Origin: Zygnema cylindricum
Taxonomy: Eukaryota; Streptophyta; Zygnematophyceae; Zygnematales; Zygnemataceae
Direction: 5' to 3'
Length of the DNA: 64,000 bases
NCBI GenBank assembly: GCA_037447655.1
Contig: JBBHKE010000622.1
Location: 25,266 to 89,265 of the forward strand
Made by a program: the position numbers and the translations under genes. The notes under the pieces are model-generated. The model had not been told where the DNA came from. It did not search any database and worked only from the letters and a program-made list of their open reading frames with translations. Positions 36,708 to 48,151 of this stretch are shown here, in pieces (the stretch's first letter is position 1; the number at the start of each line of letters is the position of its first letter).

Positions 36708-36996
36708 AGAAATGGAAAGGGTCGACGAGGAAATCGCATTTCCGACGACAAAGGGAGTGAGGCGGAAGTCGAAACCTCGGTTGACCTGGCGGCCATTGTG
36801 GAAGAGTTTTTTCCGTCCTCGCCCAATTCGAGAGGACGTGTTCCTCACAGGAAAGTTCAACATGTGTCGACTAAGGTAACACGGCTGCGAGTACAAAACT
36901 GGATGCTGAGGGATTGCGAAAAAAATGGGTCGAAAGAACTCATTCCAAGGACGTTGAGGAAGTTTCCCGAGCATTTTACCGGAGTCTACAATACAA
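36708..36996 (+). pseudogene. pogo-like transposase first coding exon, copy 1
   Basis: This is equivalent to 42809-43097. The plus frame reads VEEFFPSSPNSRGRV, then HRKVQHVSTKVTRL and RVQNWMLRDCEKNG, up to a donor ACAA/GTAAGC at 36997. No ATG opens this frame; a TGA precedes it, so an upstream exon or another start is needed. Downstream transposase exons are absent here because the copy ends at the scaffold gap. Confidence 0.5.
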
Positions 36997-37762
36997 GTAA
37001 GCCATTTTAAACATACCTCATCCCATTAATTAAATGGTTTCGTCGCATCCTCCCGGTTTTTTTATTATTTCCATTCACAATGCGTTGTTTTATTTTATTA
37101 TTGTTGTGCTTCTAAAGTGTTTGTACATTATTATGTTGGACCGCCGCCTTTCCTTCTCAATTTACATCCTAAGTTGTTATTAACTTGCCATTAGTGCGTG
37201 TTTTTTTATGTTGTCGGTTGGTATGCATTGTCTTGTTATATTTTGGTATTATTTTCATCGTGTCCTACGATTTCCTTGTGGGGACAACGTATTAGCGACG
37301 AAGGGTCTTTGTCGCGGTGTATGCGACGACATCGTGTCGTCGCTTCAATGATGGGTTCGACAAATTCATTACTGTATGAGGACGCCTCGTTTGGTCGAAA
37401 GTGCGAATGACCGACGACAGTGGTTCGTCGTTTCAACTAAACCACCGACGACATTAGTTCAGTCAATCCAACGTTGGTATACTCGAATGTAATTCGCGGG
37501 CGTCGACGTTGTTTCGTCAGTTCACTATTGGGAAACGCTAATATATTTGAACGCTCGACGACATTGTGTCGTCGCTTGGATGTCGGTTCTATAAGTTCGC
37601 AGGGCCAACGGTTAAATTTTCCGTCGGTGAATAGTTGTCTACGTTTTTACAGCAGCATGATCTAAGTAAAGGTCTGACCAAAAGTGTGTCTTTTAGGTTG
37701 TTTTTTTCTCCCTTAACTGTGTAATTACTTTGTTTCTCGGGAAGCAATTGTTTTTCTTCTCC

Positions 37763-38997
37763 ATGGAGGCCGGCTGACGACCATTCAAACGACTTCGCTT
37801 TGCCATTCAACGACGACATCGTCCACGACCAAATGAAACAGCGGTAGGGGGTCATATACTTAGAGGGAAGAACTTAGTGAGGGAAAGGGAGGCGCTTATA
37901 GAACAATTTAGGGAAGAAAGGGAGATAGCGGTAGGGGAGGATATTCAAAGAGAACGTGAGGAAAGGGCGGAACTGGTTAGGGAGAAGGAAATAGAGGGGG
38001 CGGAAGAATGGCAAGTTTGGATGAGGAGGCGGTTGGGCATATGATACCGGGATCGGAGGTGGTAGTTCGAGAGAGGGAGGCAATCGGAGGAGTATTAGGG
38101 AATAGGGTTGAACCGGAGGAGGGTGGTGGGGAAAGTGTTGGAATGGAGTTAGTTTTGACGGAGGGGGAGGAATCGGGTGCTGAAATAGAGGCGATGGAGG
38201 AATCGGAGGCGGTGGGGAGGGAAGGGACAGGGACGGAGAGGGTAGTAAGGAGAAGTGTGCCGGAAGGGGGGGTTCCGGATGAAGGGGTTGGAGCCGAGGA
38301 CGATGGTGTCCGCGAAGTAGAAGGGGGTAAGGAAGAAGACCAAGAATACAACCCCTCGGGAACCGCGTCGGACGAGCCTATAGAGGACGGGGAAGAGCCT
38401 ACGGAAGAGGGGGAAGTGCTGGAAGAAACTGAATCGTCGGACATTCCGGTGACGAAATAGGAGGACGATCCGACAACCTCGGAGGAGCAATCTTCGGAGA
38501 GCTTGGAAAGGCGCATGGAGGAAAAATATGAAGACGAAGACGAGGTCGTTGCTTTTCCTCCTTCGCCGAACCGCAAAAGAGCTATCGTGGCGGTACAACC
38601 ACCTCAAAATCCGGCCGACCATGATGTTCCCGTTCGAGAGGAAGAACCCGATTGGTTTTTTCCGCCTCCCGTCAGAGATGAGGCCATGGATGGCTTTCGA
38701 CCATCGGCGGCCCACTACATCCCGATCGAGGAGTGGCTGGACTATTGGCGTTATGGGGAGGCTCGGCCTCTCGTACGGAATTTGAGCCCCGTCCCGGAAA
38801 TTCAAGACATCCCTCCGGATGTCCCCGCCCACCCAACATGGTTGTACATCGCATCGTACAACCATGCTTCAAATTTCCCTTACATAATGCATTTTCAGTC
38901 TAATGATGAACGTTTTACATGGATTATACTTCAACCGATCGGATTCGAAATCGATGTGCCGGAATTAATGCGGCATTATCACCTTTGGGATCCACGG
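37763..38997 (+). pseudogene. Accessory acidic/WD-motif protein, copy 1 (broken, truncated by gap)
   Basis: Same gene as 43864-45393. ATG 37763 is followed four codons later by TGA (37775-37777), where copy 2 has CGA. A one-base loss near 38015 shifts frame relative to copy 2. From about 38020 to 38457 the acidic region (runs of Glu, Gly, Val) is open, ending at TAG 38458-38460, which is also present in copy 2. The second part from 38503 contains the REEEPDWFFPPP motif, the IPPDVPAHPTW motif and YHLWDPR, stopping at the N run. It retains CGA at 38068-38070 where copy 2 has TGA, so the two copies decayed independently. Confidence 0.6.
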
Positions 38998-39007
38998 NNN
39001 NNNNNNN
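38998..39007. other. Scaffold gap (10 N)
   Basis: Ten N characters interrupt the accessory gene of copy 1 just after the WDPR codons. The 114 bp after the gap (39008-39121) matches neither copy. Confidence 0.98.
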
Positions 39008-39121
39008 ACTATCGCTAAGCGTATCAAAACTCAGATTGAATGTTAGAGCAAACCTTAAACTTAATCTGTGGTTGAACCTTAGATCAACTGCGGGGTGAAA
39101 TCTGAGATCAAACCTTAGATA

Positions 39122-40497
39122 ATAAACTAGAGTCCAAACTAGAGTTCAAAGTGGTGTCCAAAATAGAGCCTTAACTAGGGTCCAAACTAGAGGTAAAACT
39201 AGAGAGTAGATTTGAATAAAAACAGAGGTCCACATTGGATCCTGAAAAGTCCTAACTTGAGTGTTAAATAGAGTCTAAACTGGAGTGTTAAATAGAGTCT
39301 AAACTGGAGTCCGAACTAGAGTCCATAATAGATTCCAAACTAGAGTCTAAAGTGGGGCGTCAACTAGATTCCAAGTTGGTGTCTAATTCAAATTCCAAAC
39401 GAGATTGTAAGTTAGACTCAAAACTATGCGAATCGCTATCAACGTTAAGAATTAATTAGAGTAAAAATATAATTATTGTTATTCGTTGTATTTTGTTTTC
39501 AAGGCATTTCGCTAAGGAAGATAACCTTTAAGTTATGCATTTATTTAATTTGGGTACATTGTTCCTATGGTGTAGCCGGTATAGCATGTATTCACATAGT
39601 TGATGTTTGTACAAACGAGAACAAGTTAGCGTGATTTTTCCATGTCTTTAACTATGAGAATCAAATCTGAATGTTATTTCTTGTTTCGGCACACTCACTT
39701 TTGGGTGTGGGCGCCTTTGTCTAACACTTTTTTAATTGTATGAAATAAAAAGCAACTTTAGTGCCACCACTATCTAAAAACTGTCGAAATTATATTTTTT
39801 TACGTGAATCTAAAAGCCTATATTAATGTAAAAAAACTATTAGAAGCCTATATTAATGTGAAAAAACTATTAGAGTTATTTCTTTATTTTAGGGTTGAGG
39901 GTCAAAATTTGGGGTAATCGAATTAGCGTTATTAACGTTGATAACGATTAACGGTGTAGAGTCCAAACCAGAATCGATATTACAGCTCAAACTGGAGCCC
40001 AAACTAAAGTCCAAACTAGGTTCGAAACTAGAGTCCCATCTAGAGTTCAACTGGAATCAAAATTAAAGCCCCAACTAGATTCGAAAATCGAGTCCACTCT
40101 ATAGTCTAAAATATTGTAAAATTAGAGTACAAACAAGAGTTCAAACTAGAGTACAAACTGAAGTCGAAAGTAGAGACCAAACTAGAGCACAACTTATATT
40201 CCGTTCTACATTTCAAACTAGAGTCCAAACTGGAGTCGAAGCCCGAGACTAAAAATGGGTCCAAACTAGATTCTAAATTGGACTCCAAAATTCCAAACTA
40301 GAGTCAGAAAAAAAAACCAAACTAGAATCCAAAATAGATTCAAATCTAGAGTTTATAATATATTCCAAACTAGAGTACAAACTAGAGTTCAAACAAAATT
40401 CCAAACTGGAGTCCAAACGGTCCAAGTTAGAGCCAAAATAGAGTCAAAATAAGAGTTCCAAATAGATTCCAAACAAGAGTCCAAACTAGAGTCCAAA
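39122..40497 (+). repeat. 12 bp minisatellite, downstream array
   Basis: CTAGAGTCCAAA-type units as in 32900-34396, again interrupted by the same non-repetitive insert (about 39410-39960). Confidence 0.85.
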
Positions 40498-40660
40498 CCA
40501 TAGTTAAAAAGTAGGTGAAAGTAGGCCCATGTAATATGCCTATTGTATGCAAAAAATACAATATGAACTTAAGACTCATATTGTATTCGGACCTATTCGG
40601 ACCAATTAAAACATTCGGACCAAAAATTGGACCAATTAAAACATTTAGACCAAAATAATT
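40498..40660 (+). mobile_element. MITE-like TIR element, left-end fragment (copy 2)
   Basis: Starts CCATAGTTAAAAAGTAGGTG inside the last minisatellite units, exactly as at 34397, and lacks the right end. Confidence 0.75.
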
Positions 40661-42800
40661 CGTGTTGACTGTGGGTTACAGGTCAAAGCGCTCATCCAAA
40701 GAGTGCCGATGGCACTGTCGTACGAGTCAAAACTTGCCACGTGTCACCCGCCACGTTGAGCTTTCATTTTTATCGATACGAAGTAAAGGGTTACAAATAC
40801 TATACGAGTTCAAACTTTTCAAATCCATTTCCGCCACATATGCAAAAAAACTTTCGCACGCTTTACCGACCATACTGTTTCCTACCGTACTATCCGCATC
40901 GCACAATTCACGCGAACGGATGTGGGCTATTGACGTCGTCGACACATGGCGACTCCACACATCCATTTGAACATATTCTCACAAGTGTGTTCACAATGAG
41001 CACAACGACAATGGTCGGCTACACCCGCCTTCATTTCCGTTACACTACACCGCGAATCGTTATTAGTGTCAAAATTTTAAAGTGTTGAAGAAAATATACC
41101 GTTATTGATGCTAATTAAGAATTAAAAAAAAAAAAAAAGAAGTATTCTAATTTTGGCACTATGCTAATTTGGGAACAGCAAAAATGGAATATTTGCCGTA
41201 CGATTATAAACAGTAATATATGAATCCGTACAAAATATTAGAAATCGTACACCGTCGTGAAATTTCAATATCCGTACATGTCAATACTACACCGTGAATC
41301 GTATTAGCGTATAGAAATTATTAGTGTATATAATGAATTAGTGTCATTTACGCTAATTTGTGTATCAATACCATTTTCAAAAAAATGTTTTATTGTAATT
41401 TCTCCATAACGCTGATTTGGGTATACAGGATCCGTCGTTGTAGCATATACGGTAAAATAGGTAGAAGTACAAAATTTGACAATCCATACGACATGGCGTC
41501 TTTCCACTGTAAAAATCCATAATTCTATTTTGGTTTGCGAATATACAATCATTACACCGTGTATAATTATACACTAAAATAGGTACGAGTAAAAACCGTC
41601 GAAATATACGGGTATGTGTACTTTCATTTAAGTTCATTCGTGACTCTAATAAGCGTTTGTTTCGCACGCGGTGAATATGATTACAGTAAAATAGGTGCGA
41701 GGACAACATAGGATAAAACGTACATTGTCGCGTCATATAGTCGATTCTATGCTTCGGGACTGTAAAACACAATTATCTCATAAGGTTATGTAACCGTACA
41801 ACTATAATACGTTCAATCATTTCAGTTTGTTATTGTGTGTAGAACGCAACTATAGCAACCAGCATTCCATGTTTATGTTTCGTTTCACATAACTTACAGT
41901 GAACCCAACGATTGATTTTAATATCGTTGTCGTACGCTGTGAGGACGACCGTTGTATGACGTTAAATATGGACCCTTAACCTTAATAAGGTGCCCAGAGG
42001 CTTGCTTTATTAGAATTAATGCATTGTAATATTGGGACATAAGTGTATTAACGATACGTTTACTTAGATCAGACGTCGAACAAGCCTCTTATTAGTATCA
42101 CTGTTAATTCTAATTGAACGTAAAACGAAGAAAAACCACTTATTAGGATACATGTTAATTCTAATTGGCGGTAATACTCCGACGAAAGATGATCAGTCTC
42201 CAGTGGAAGATTATCATTGGTTGTTGCCAAAAACACGTGGCTTGTTTACTATCCACGCATTCCTAAAGTTGGTCAGTTTTCGTACGTGACGTTAGAACAA
42301 CCGTTTTTCGGGGTTACGACGGCGCATTTTTTCCCATCATCTTTTTGCCGTACGCACTGTAAGCTGGAGGTCTTTCCATGGCGGTGACAACATTTCATCG
42401 ACGATGTCAGTTTTGAAATATTTTGCCAAATCGAAACATTTTTTACGTAATCCCGCTTCTATTCCCGCGTTTTTAAATTTTTAAAAATTGAAAGGCATAA
42501 TAAAGTTCAAAATTTGAATTTTTAACAAATTTTTTAAAATGGCAAATCCCTCCATTTTTACAGCGAAATTAACTTTCGGTTGCATCTCGTGTATTATATA
42601 AATGTATTTGTGATGATGAAGACGACACTATCACCACTTCTTCCTCATTTGCTTGGGTTACCATTTTCATCCTTTGCAGCAACTCTTATTTCTTATTTTT
42701 TAGGTGTTATTAAGGTTTTGAAATTATGTGGACCCTTAATAGATTTTGGGGTGCCAACCTTACCTATTATATCAACAATCCACACAACGCTCAATCTGAA
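40661..42800. other. Dispersed repeat and unassigned flank, copy 2
   Basis: 40661-41030 repeats 34561-34925. The rest is AT-rich DNA with ACACCGTGAATCGTATTAG-type words and no supported gene. A frame at 42580-42861 shows no domain. Confidence 0.5.
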
Positions 42801-43389
42801 CAAGATGAAGAAATGGAAAGGGTCGACGAGGAAATCGCATTTCCGACGACAAAGGGAGTGAGGCGGAAGTCGAAACCTCGGTTGACCCGGCGGCCATTGT
42901 GGAAGAGTTTTTTCCGTCCTCGCCCAATTCGAGAGGACGTGTTCCTCACAGGAAAGTTCAACATGTGTTGACTAAGGTAACACGGCTGCGAGTACAAAAC
43001 TGGATGCTGAGGGATTGCGAAAAAAACGGGTCCAAAGAACTCATTCCAAGGACGTTGAGGAAGTTTCCCGAGCATTTTACCAGAGTCTACAATACAAGTA
43101 AGCCATTTTAAACATACCTCATCCCATTTATTAAATGGTTTCATCGCATCCTCCTGGTTTTTTTATTATTTCCATTCACAATGTGTTGTTTTATTTTATT
43201 ATTGTTGTGCTTCTAAAGTGTTTGTACATTATTATGTTGGACCGCCGCCTTTCCTTCTCAATTTACATCCTAAGTTGTTATTACCTTGCCATTAGTGCGT
43301 GTTTTTTTATGTTGTCCGTTGGTATGCATTGTCTTGTTATATTTTGGTATTATTTTCATCGTGTCCTACGATTTCCTTGTGGGGACAAC

Positions 43390-43700
43390 GTATTAGCGAC
43401 GAAGGGTCTTTGTCGCGGTGTATGCGACGACATCGTGTCGTCGCTTCAATGATGGGTTCGACAAATTCATTACTGTATGAGGACGCCTCGTTTGGTCGAA
43501 AGTGCGAATGACCGACGACAGTGGTTCGTCGTTTCAACTAAACCACCGACGACATTAGTTCAGTCGATCCAACGTTGGTATACTCGAATGTAATTCGCGG
43601 GCGTCGACGTTGTTTCGTCAGTTCACTATTGGGAAACGCTAATATATTTGAACGCTCGACGACATTGTGTCGTCCCTTGGATGTCGGTTCTATAAGTTCG
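43390..43700. repeat. Cluster of short GACGA/TCGTC hairpins in the transposase intron
   Basis: Several 20-25 bp inverted repeats lie close together: GCGACGAAGGGTCTTTGTCGC (43395-43415 approx.), GCGACGACATCGTGTCGTCGC (43424-43444), GACGACAGTGGTTCGTCGT (about 43514), GTCGACGTTGTTTCGTC (about 43602) and CGACGACATTGTGTCGTC (about 43657). The arms are always GACGA-like with variable loops. The same cluster occurs at 37290-37600 in copy 1. Confidence 0.8.
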
Positions 43701-43863
43701 CAGGGCCAACGGTTAAATTTTCCGTCGGTGAATAGTTGTCTACGTTTTTACAGCAGCATGATCTAAGTAAAGGTCTGACCAAAAGTGTGTCTTTTAGGTT
43801 GTTTTTTTCTCCCTTAACTGTGTAATTACTTTGTTTCTCGGGAAGCAATTGTTTTTCTTCTCC

Positions 43864-45393
43864 ATGGAGGTCGGCCGACGACCATTCAAACGACTTCGCT
43901 TTGCCATTCAACGACGACATCGTCCACGACCAAATGAAACAGCGGTAGGGGGTCATATACCTAGAGGGAAGAACTTAGTGAGGGAAAGGGAGGCGGTTAT
44001 AGAACAATTTAGGGAAGAAAGGGAGATAGCGGTAGGGGAGGATATTGAAAGAGAACGTGAGGAAGGGGCGGAACTGGTCAGGGAGAAGGAAATAGAGGGG
44101 GCGGAAGAAAGGCAAAGTTTGGATGAGGAGGCGGTTGGGCATGAGATACCGGGAGCGGAGGTGGTAGTTTGAGAGAGGGAGGCAATCGGAGGAGTATTAG
44201 GGAATAGGGTTGAACCGGAGGAGGGTGGTGGGGAAAGTGTTGGAATGGAGTTAGTTTTGACGGAGGGCGAGGAATCGGGTGCCGAAATAGAGGCGATGGA
44301 GGAATCGGAGGCGGTGGGGAGGGAAGGGACGGGGACGGAGAGGGTAGTAAGGAGAAGTGTGCCGGAAGGGGGGGTTCCGTATGAAGGGGTTGGAGCCGAG
44401 GACGATGGTGTCCGCGAAGTAGAAGGGGGTAAGGAAGAAGACCAAGAATACAACCCCTCGGGAACTGCGTCGGACGAGCCTATAGAGGACGGGGAAGAGC
44501 CTACGGAAGAGGGGGAAGTGCTGGAAGAAACTGAATCGTCGGACATTCCGGTGACGAAATAGGAGGACGATCCGACAACCTCGGACGAGCAATCTTCGGA
44601 GAGCTTGGAAAGGCGCATGGAGGAAGAATATGAAGACGAAGACGAGGTCGTTGCTTTTCCTCCTTCGCCGAACCGCAAAAGAGCTATCGTGGCGGTACAA
44701 CCACCTCAAAATCCGGCCGACCATGATGTTCCCGTTCGAGAGGAAGAACCCGATTGGTTTTTTCCGCCTCCCGTCAGAGATGAGGCCATGGATGGCTTTC
44801 GACCATCGGCGGCCCACTACATCCCGGTCGAGGAGTGGCCGGACTATTGGCGTTATGGGGAGGCTCGGCCTCTCGTACGGAATTTGAACCCCGTCCCGGA
44901 AATTCTAGACATCCCTCCGGATGTCCCCGCCCACCCAACATGGTTGTACATCGCATCGTACAACCATGCTTCAAATTTCCCTTACATAATGCATTTTCAG
45001 TCTAATGATGAACGTTTTACATGGATTATACTTCAACCGATCGGATTCGAAATCGATGTGCCGGAATTAATGCGGCATTATCACCTTTGGGATCCACGGT
45101 TATTCACCATTCTACGTCGTGCAACTCGTACTCCGGGGCTAAACGAATTTTTAGAGGCTCGAAGTGCGGTTTTACATCGCTTCCGAAATGTGCAAGTGAG
45201 GCGTACGTACCTTTGGGAAATTCCGAGGATCCTACATGTCGATGAGCCCCCTCCACCGCCGCAATTGGAGCAATTGAGGAATGAAGTTAAAAATCTCAAT
45301 CGGCGGGTCGAGGCTCAAGAATTAGCGATGAGAGAGGTTCGTCGCTTAATTAATAATCTCACGCGAGAGCTTGCAGGGATTAGGCGTCGCTGA
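43864..45393 (+). pseudogene. Accessory protein gene with acidic N-terminus, novel WD-motif domain and coiled coil
   Basis: One plus frame runs from ATG 43864 to TGA at 45393, interrupted by TGA (44170-44172) and TAG (44560-44562). A basic start (RRPFKRLRFAIQRRHR) precedes a long Glu-rich region with DQEYNPSG. The part after the TAG (44605 on) has EEYEDEDE, REEEPDWFFPPP, IPPDVPAHPTW, GFEIDVPEL, HYHLWDPRLFTILRR and TPGLNEFLEAR, then Pro-rich PPPPPQ and a C-terminal heptad-like coil (LEQLRNEVKNLNRRVEAQ). The gene lies between transposase exons, same strand. The TAG is shared with copy 1; the TGA is CGA there. The central motifs match the ORF at 51351-52595. I recognise no known family. A role in element regulation or targeting is only a guess. 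Confidence 0.65.
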
Positions 45394-45904
45394 TGCGAGA
45401 TGATGAAGGTCAATTTCATGGCCTTCATTCGACAGAGAGGTATCCCGATTTCTCCCTCACCCTACATTGCATGTCCCAATGTTTTGTTTGTTTTTTATTT
45501 TTTCCATACGTGTATAAATTTAATATATCTCTTCCATTTTCTAGCCTTGTGAATGTAAATTAATTTTTAACTCTTACCTTTGGATTTGCTGATGTCGGCA
45601 TTGTGTTTGATCGTTCTCGTTCCCGGTTTAACGACGAGACAGGGTTGTCGCTGAACTGTGGAATTTTCATTGGTGGTCGGCAAACGACTACGCATCAACG
45701 TCGTTTACGAAAAAAAATGTCAATTCGTTGATTTAACGACGACTTTCTGTCGTCCCTAAATCAACGAGAGTAGCACTTCGTCGCGAAATATTCCCGCATC
45801 TCTTTCTTGTCACTTTAATTTGCTATATTGCTTACCATTGTGACTAATGAAGTGACACATATAATGAAAATCATTTAATATTTTACATTGTGTATTGTGT
45901 ACAG
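45394..45904. other. Intron-like spacer with GACGA/TCGTC hairpins
   Basis: No coding. Hairpin words TAACGACGAGACAGGGTTGTCGC (about 45629), AACGACGACTTTCTGTCGT (about 45741) and CAACGAGAGTAGCACTTCGT (about 45765) repeat the pattern seen at 43390-43700. The spacer ends at the acceptor TGTGTACAG at 45904. Confidence 0.65.
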
Positions 45905-47677
45905 AGTATCAAAAGGCCAAGCGATGGTGGATAAAGAGGAGGAATACGCTTGACGGAATACGAGAGACAACTCGGACATTCTCTTGTTCTAGTTTCAGGA
46001 GGAGATCGGTGGCGGTTACCAATGCTTTGCCGGGACGAGGAAGGAAGGAAGCCGCTTGGGTGACAGTTATACATGAAGAGTTACTTTTCGATTTTGAACG
46101 TTTTAAGAAAGCGGGTATGAAGATGTCCACCACAATTCTCGGGGACATTGCTAGCGACATTATAAGAGAAAGGAGGAAAGAATACGGACCAGAATGGTTC
46201 AACAAAGACGGGTCGGAAATACACCCGGTAATAAATAAAAGGTGGGTGCAAAGGTGTCAAGAGAAGCACAACATCGTTGTGCGGGCACAAAAGGGTAAAC
46301 TACAATGCTCACCCGAGAAAGAGGAATACATTGAGCGTACCGTGGCCTTCCACATGGGCGTGCTGAAGCGAGGGTTTGAATCCGGTGAGTCACTATACAT
46401 TATAAAAATATTATAATGATGGTTCCTTTTTTTGAAATATGTTTTGTTTTGGTTGTATTCCCTACTTAACAACATATACTAAAAAAGTATGAAATTTGTT
46501 TGTTTTGGTTTGCCGTTTCATGTATACTAGGAATTTTCAACGAAGACCTAGTGGAAAACATGGATGAAACACACATGATCGTCAACACCGACAATGGAAA
46601 GACTTTGGGATTTCGAGGCGATGATGTGGTGAAATACGCCAACGTCGCGGGAGGAGGTGAATCCATAACTCTCATGGTGCGAATAACTGGTGGGGTGAAC
46701 GTTCGTATCGAAAACTCGATGATAATTTTTGCAAATCGTGCGAGGAGTTACCCGATATACGGTTTACCGGACACCGTCCCGGGTGAGTTTTTTCTCCCAA
46801 ATAAAATGTTTTCATTTTTATTTTGATGTATGTTTGTCTTTGATGAAGGTCTCTCTATTTGTCTCTATTTCATTTTTTGTGTCTAATCTTATATGTATAT
46901 CTCTCTACTTCTCCCTCTCATACCTCCTCCCTCTCTCTCCCACTACAAATTTACGTTATTTTCATTCATTAACTCTCTAACTTCTCTTATCTCAAACAAT
47001 GACTCCTATGACAAGCTACCTATGGTACACGTAGATTACTTTCCCCATAAGGCAAATTTACGCAAGCAAAATAAAAGTTAATTTTGTCTTCTTTTTGTTG
47101 ATTTTTTATCTTTTCAGGCGTTTGTTACCGGACCGGTTCAAAGGGTTGGAACAACAAAACAATGTTCCCACAGTGGTTCGAAGAGACAAGGTCATATCAA
47201 GGGGAATGGGAAGGACGACAAAAAATCATATTTTTGGATAACTGTGGAGGTCATAATACGTCCGATGAGTTCGAGCGAGTCCTAGAGGCCAAAAACACTA
47301 TTTTACACTATTTTCCACCTCATGCTACGCATCTTGTTCAACAAGCGGACTCTTTTGTCATCTCTAAAATCAAGGACGTGTGGAGCCGTATATGGGACAG
47401 CTAGAAGGCGAAAGGAATTGAAACCAGGCAATGGGGTAAACCTTCAAGCCGTGGATGGTCAGAAAAATTGGTGGGACCCGGTAAAGCATTTTTTCTAAAA
47501 TTGGCACGGGATTCTACCCGAGAGGTTAACGCAATGCGAGACAAAAACAAGATGAGTTATGCGCGAAAAAGAATGATTCAATGTGGTCTGTCTTTACGTG
47601 ACGGACATAGGGAAGAAGACATGCTCACACATCAATTGCAAGACATAATCACCAAGTATCCCAACCATTTCGAATGA

Positions 47678-48151
47678 GAGGTTGTGGAACCTCATTGCCC
47701 AAGGGCAAGAGAATTCCTCCGAAATATTGAAGATGCCGACAGTCAGCAAGATAGCATTTTCAGCGAGGGAGGGATGAGCGGCAACGAGTTTTAAAGATAT
47801 AATATAACTACGTATTCATTTTTTTTGTTTTAAATGTCAGTTTGAGAATGGTAGTTTAATTATAGCGGGAGTAGTAGTCATACTCCTGGCAGATTAATGT
47901 AGACTGTCCATGAAGTTTAGTATTAATTCACTTCTTGGGAAAAAAACAAATTTTATATGTGTGTATGGTTTTATTATGGGATAATACAATTTTGGTATTT
48001 CTGAAGTTTACATGTTTGGCTTAATGTGGAATTGGATGTATTTATAAAAATTATTATGTATTTACCTTGAGATGATGTTAATGTGGTGTTAAATATTTGA
48101 GTGTAGCATGGAATTATATATATTGCTGCATTGTACAACCTAAACTAATCA
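47678..48151. other. 3' flank of the transposase gene
   Basis: After the stop at 47677 the same frame continues with recognisable but unneeded text for about 30 codons. Then AT-rich DNA follows with no gene. It is presumably the 3' untranslated region and inner end of the transposon. Confidence 0.5.

Larger units (their letters stand above)
33023..38997 (+). repeat. 6.1 kb direct duplication, copy 1
   Basis: From about 33023 to the gap at 38998 the sequence matches 39122-45097 at an offset of about 6,099-6,102 bp, with scattered substitutions and small indels (roughly one or two per hundred bases where I compared lines). The offset rises from 6,101 to 6,102 at about 38015 because copy 1 lacks one base there. 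The copy breaks off exactly at the N run, inside the accessory gene. Confidence 0.9.
39122..45097 (+). repeat. 6.1 kb direct duplication, copy 2
   Basis: Counterpart of 33023-38997. It begins inside the 12 bp minisatellite and continues without a break past the point where copy 1 meets the gap, so it gives the fuller view of the element. Confidence 0.9.
42809..47677 (+). pseudogene. pogo-like DDE transposase, split gene with one in-frame stop
   Basis: It would cut and paste the element. Four exons join in phase: 42809-43097 (donor GTAAGC), 45905-46384 (acceptor TGTGTACAG, donor GTGAGT), 46531-46782 (acceptor ATACTAG, donor GTGAGT) and 47118-47677 (acceptor TTTTCAG, stop TGA). Exon 2 carries a CENP-B/Tc5-type DNA-binding region (RWVQRCQEKHNIVVRAQKGK). 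The catalytic core shows first Asp in ENMDETHM (exon 3), second Asp in IIFLDNCGGH and third in HLVQQADSFVI (exon 4), about 36 residues apart, so DDD type. A TAG at 47402-47404 interrupts exon 4 after the third Asp. The first exon lacks an ATG in frame, so an upstream exon is probably missing from this model. Confidence 0.7.

Noticed and set aside
37977-38865. Minus-strand Ser/Pro-rich and Arg-rich frames of 199-241 codons over the accessory gene (also 43953-44817)
   Set aside because: They are antisense shadows of the Glu/Gly-rich plus-strand coding region, whose motifs match an independent ORF elsewhere.
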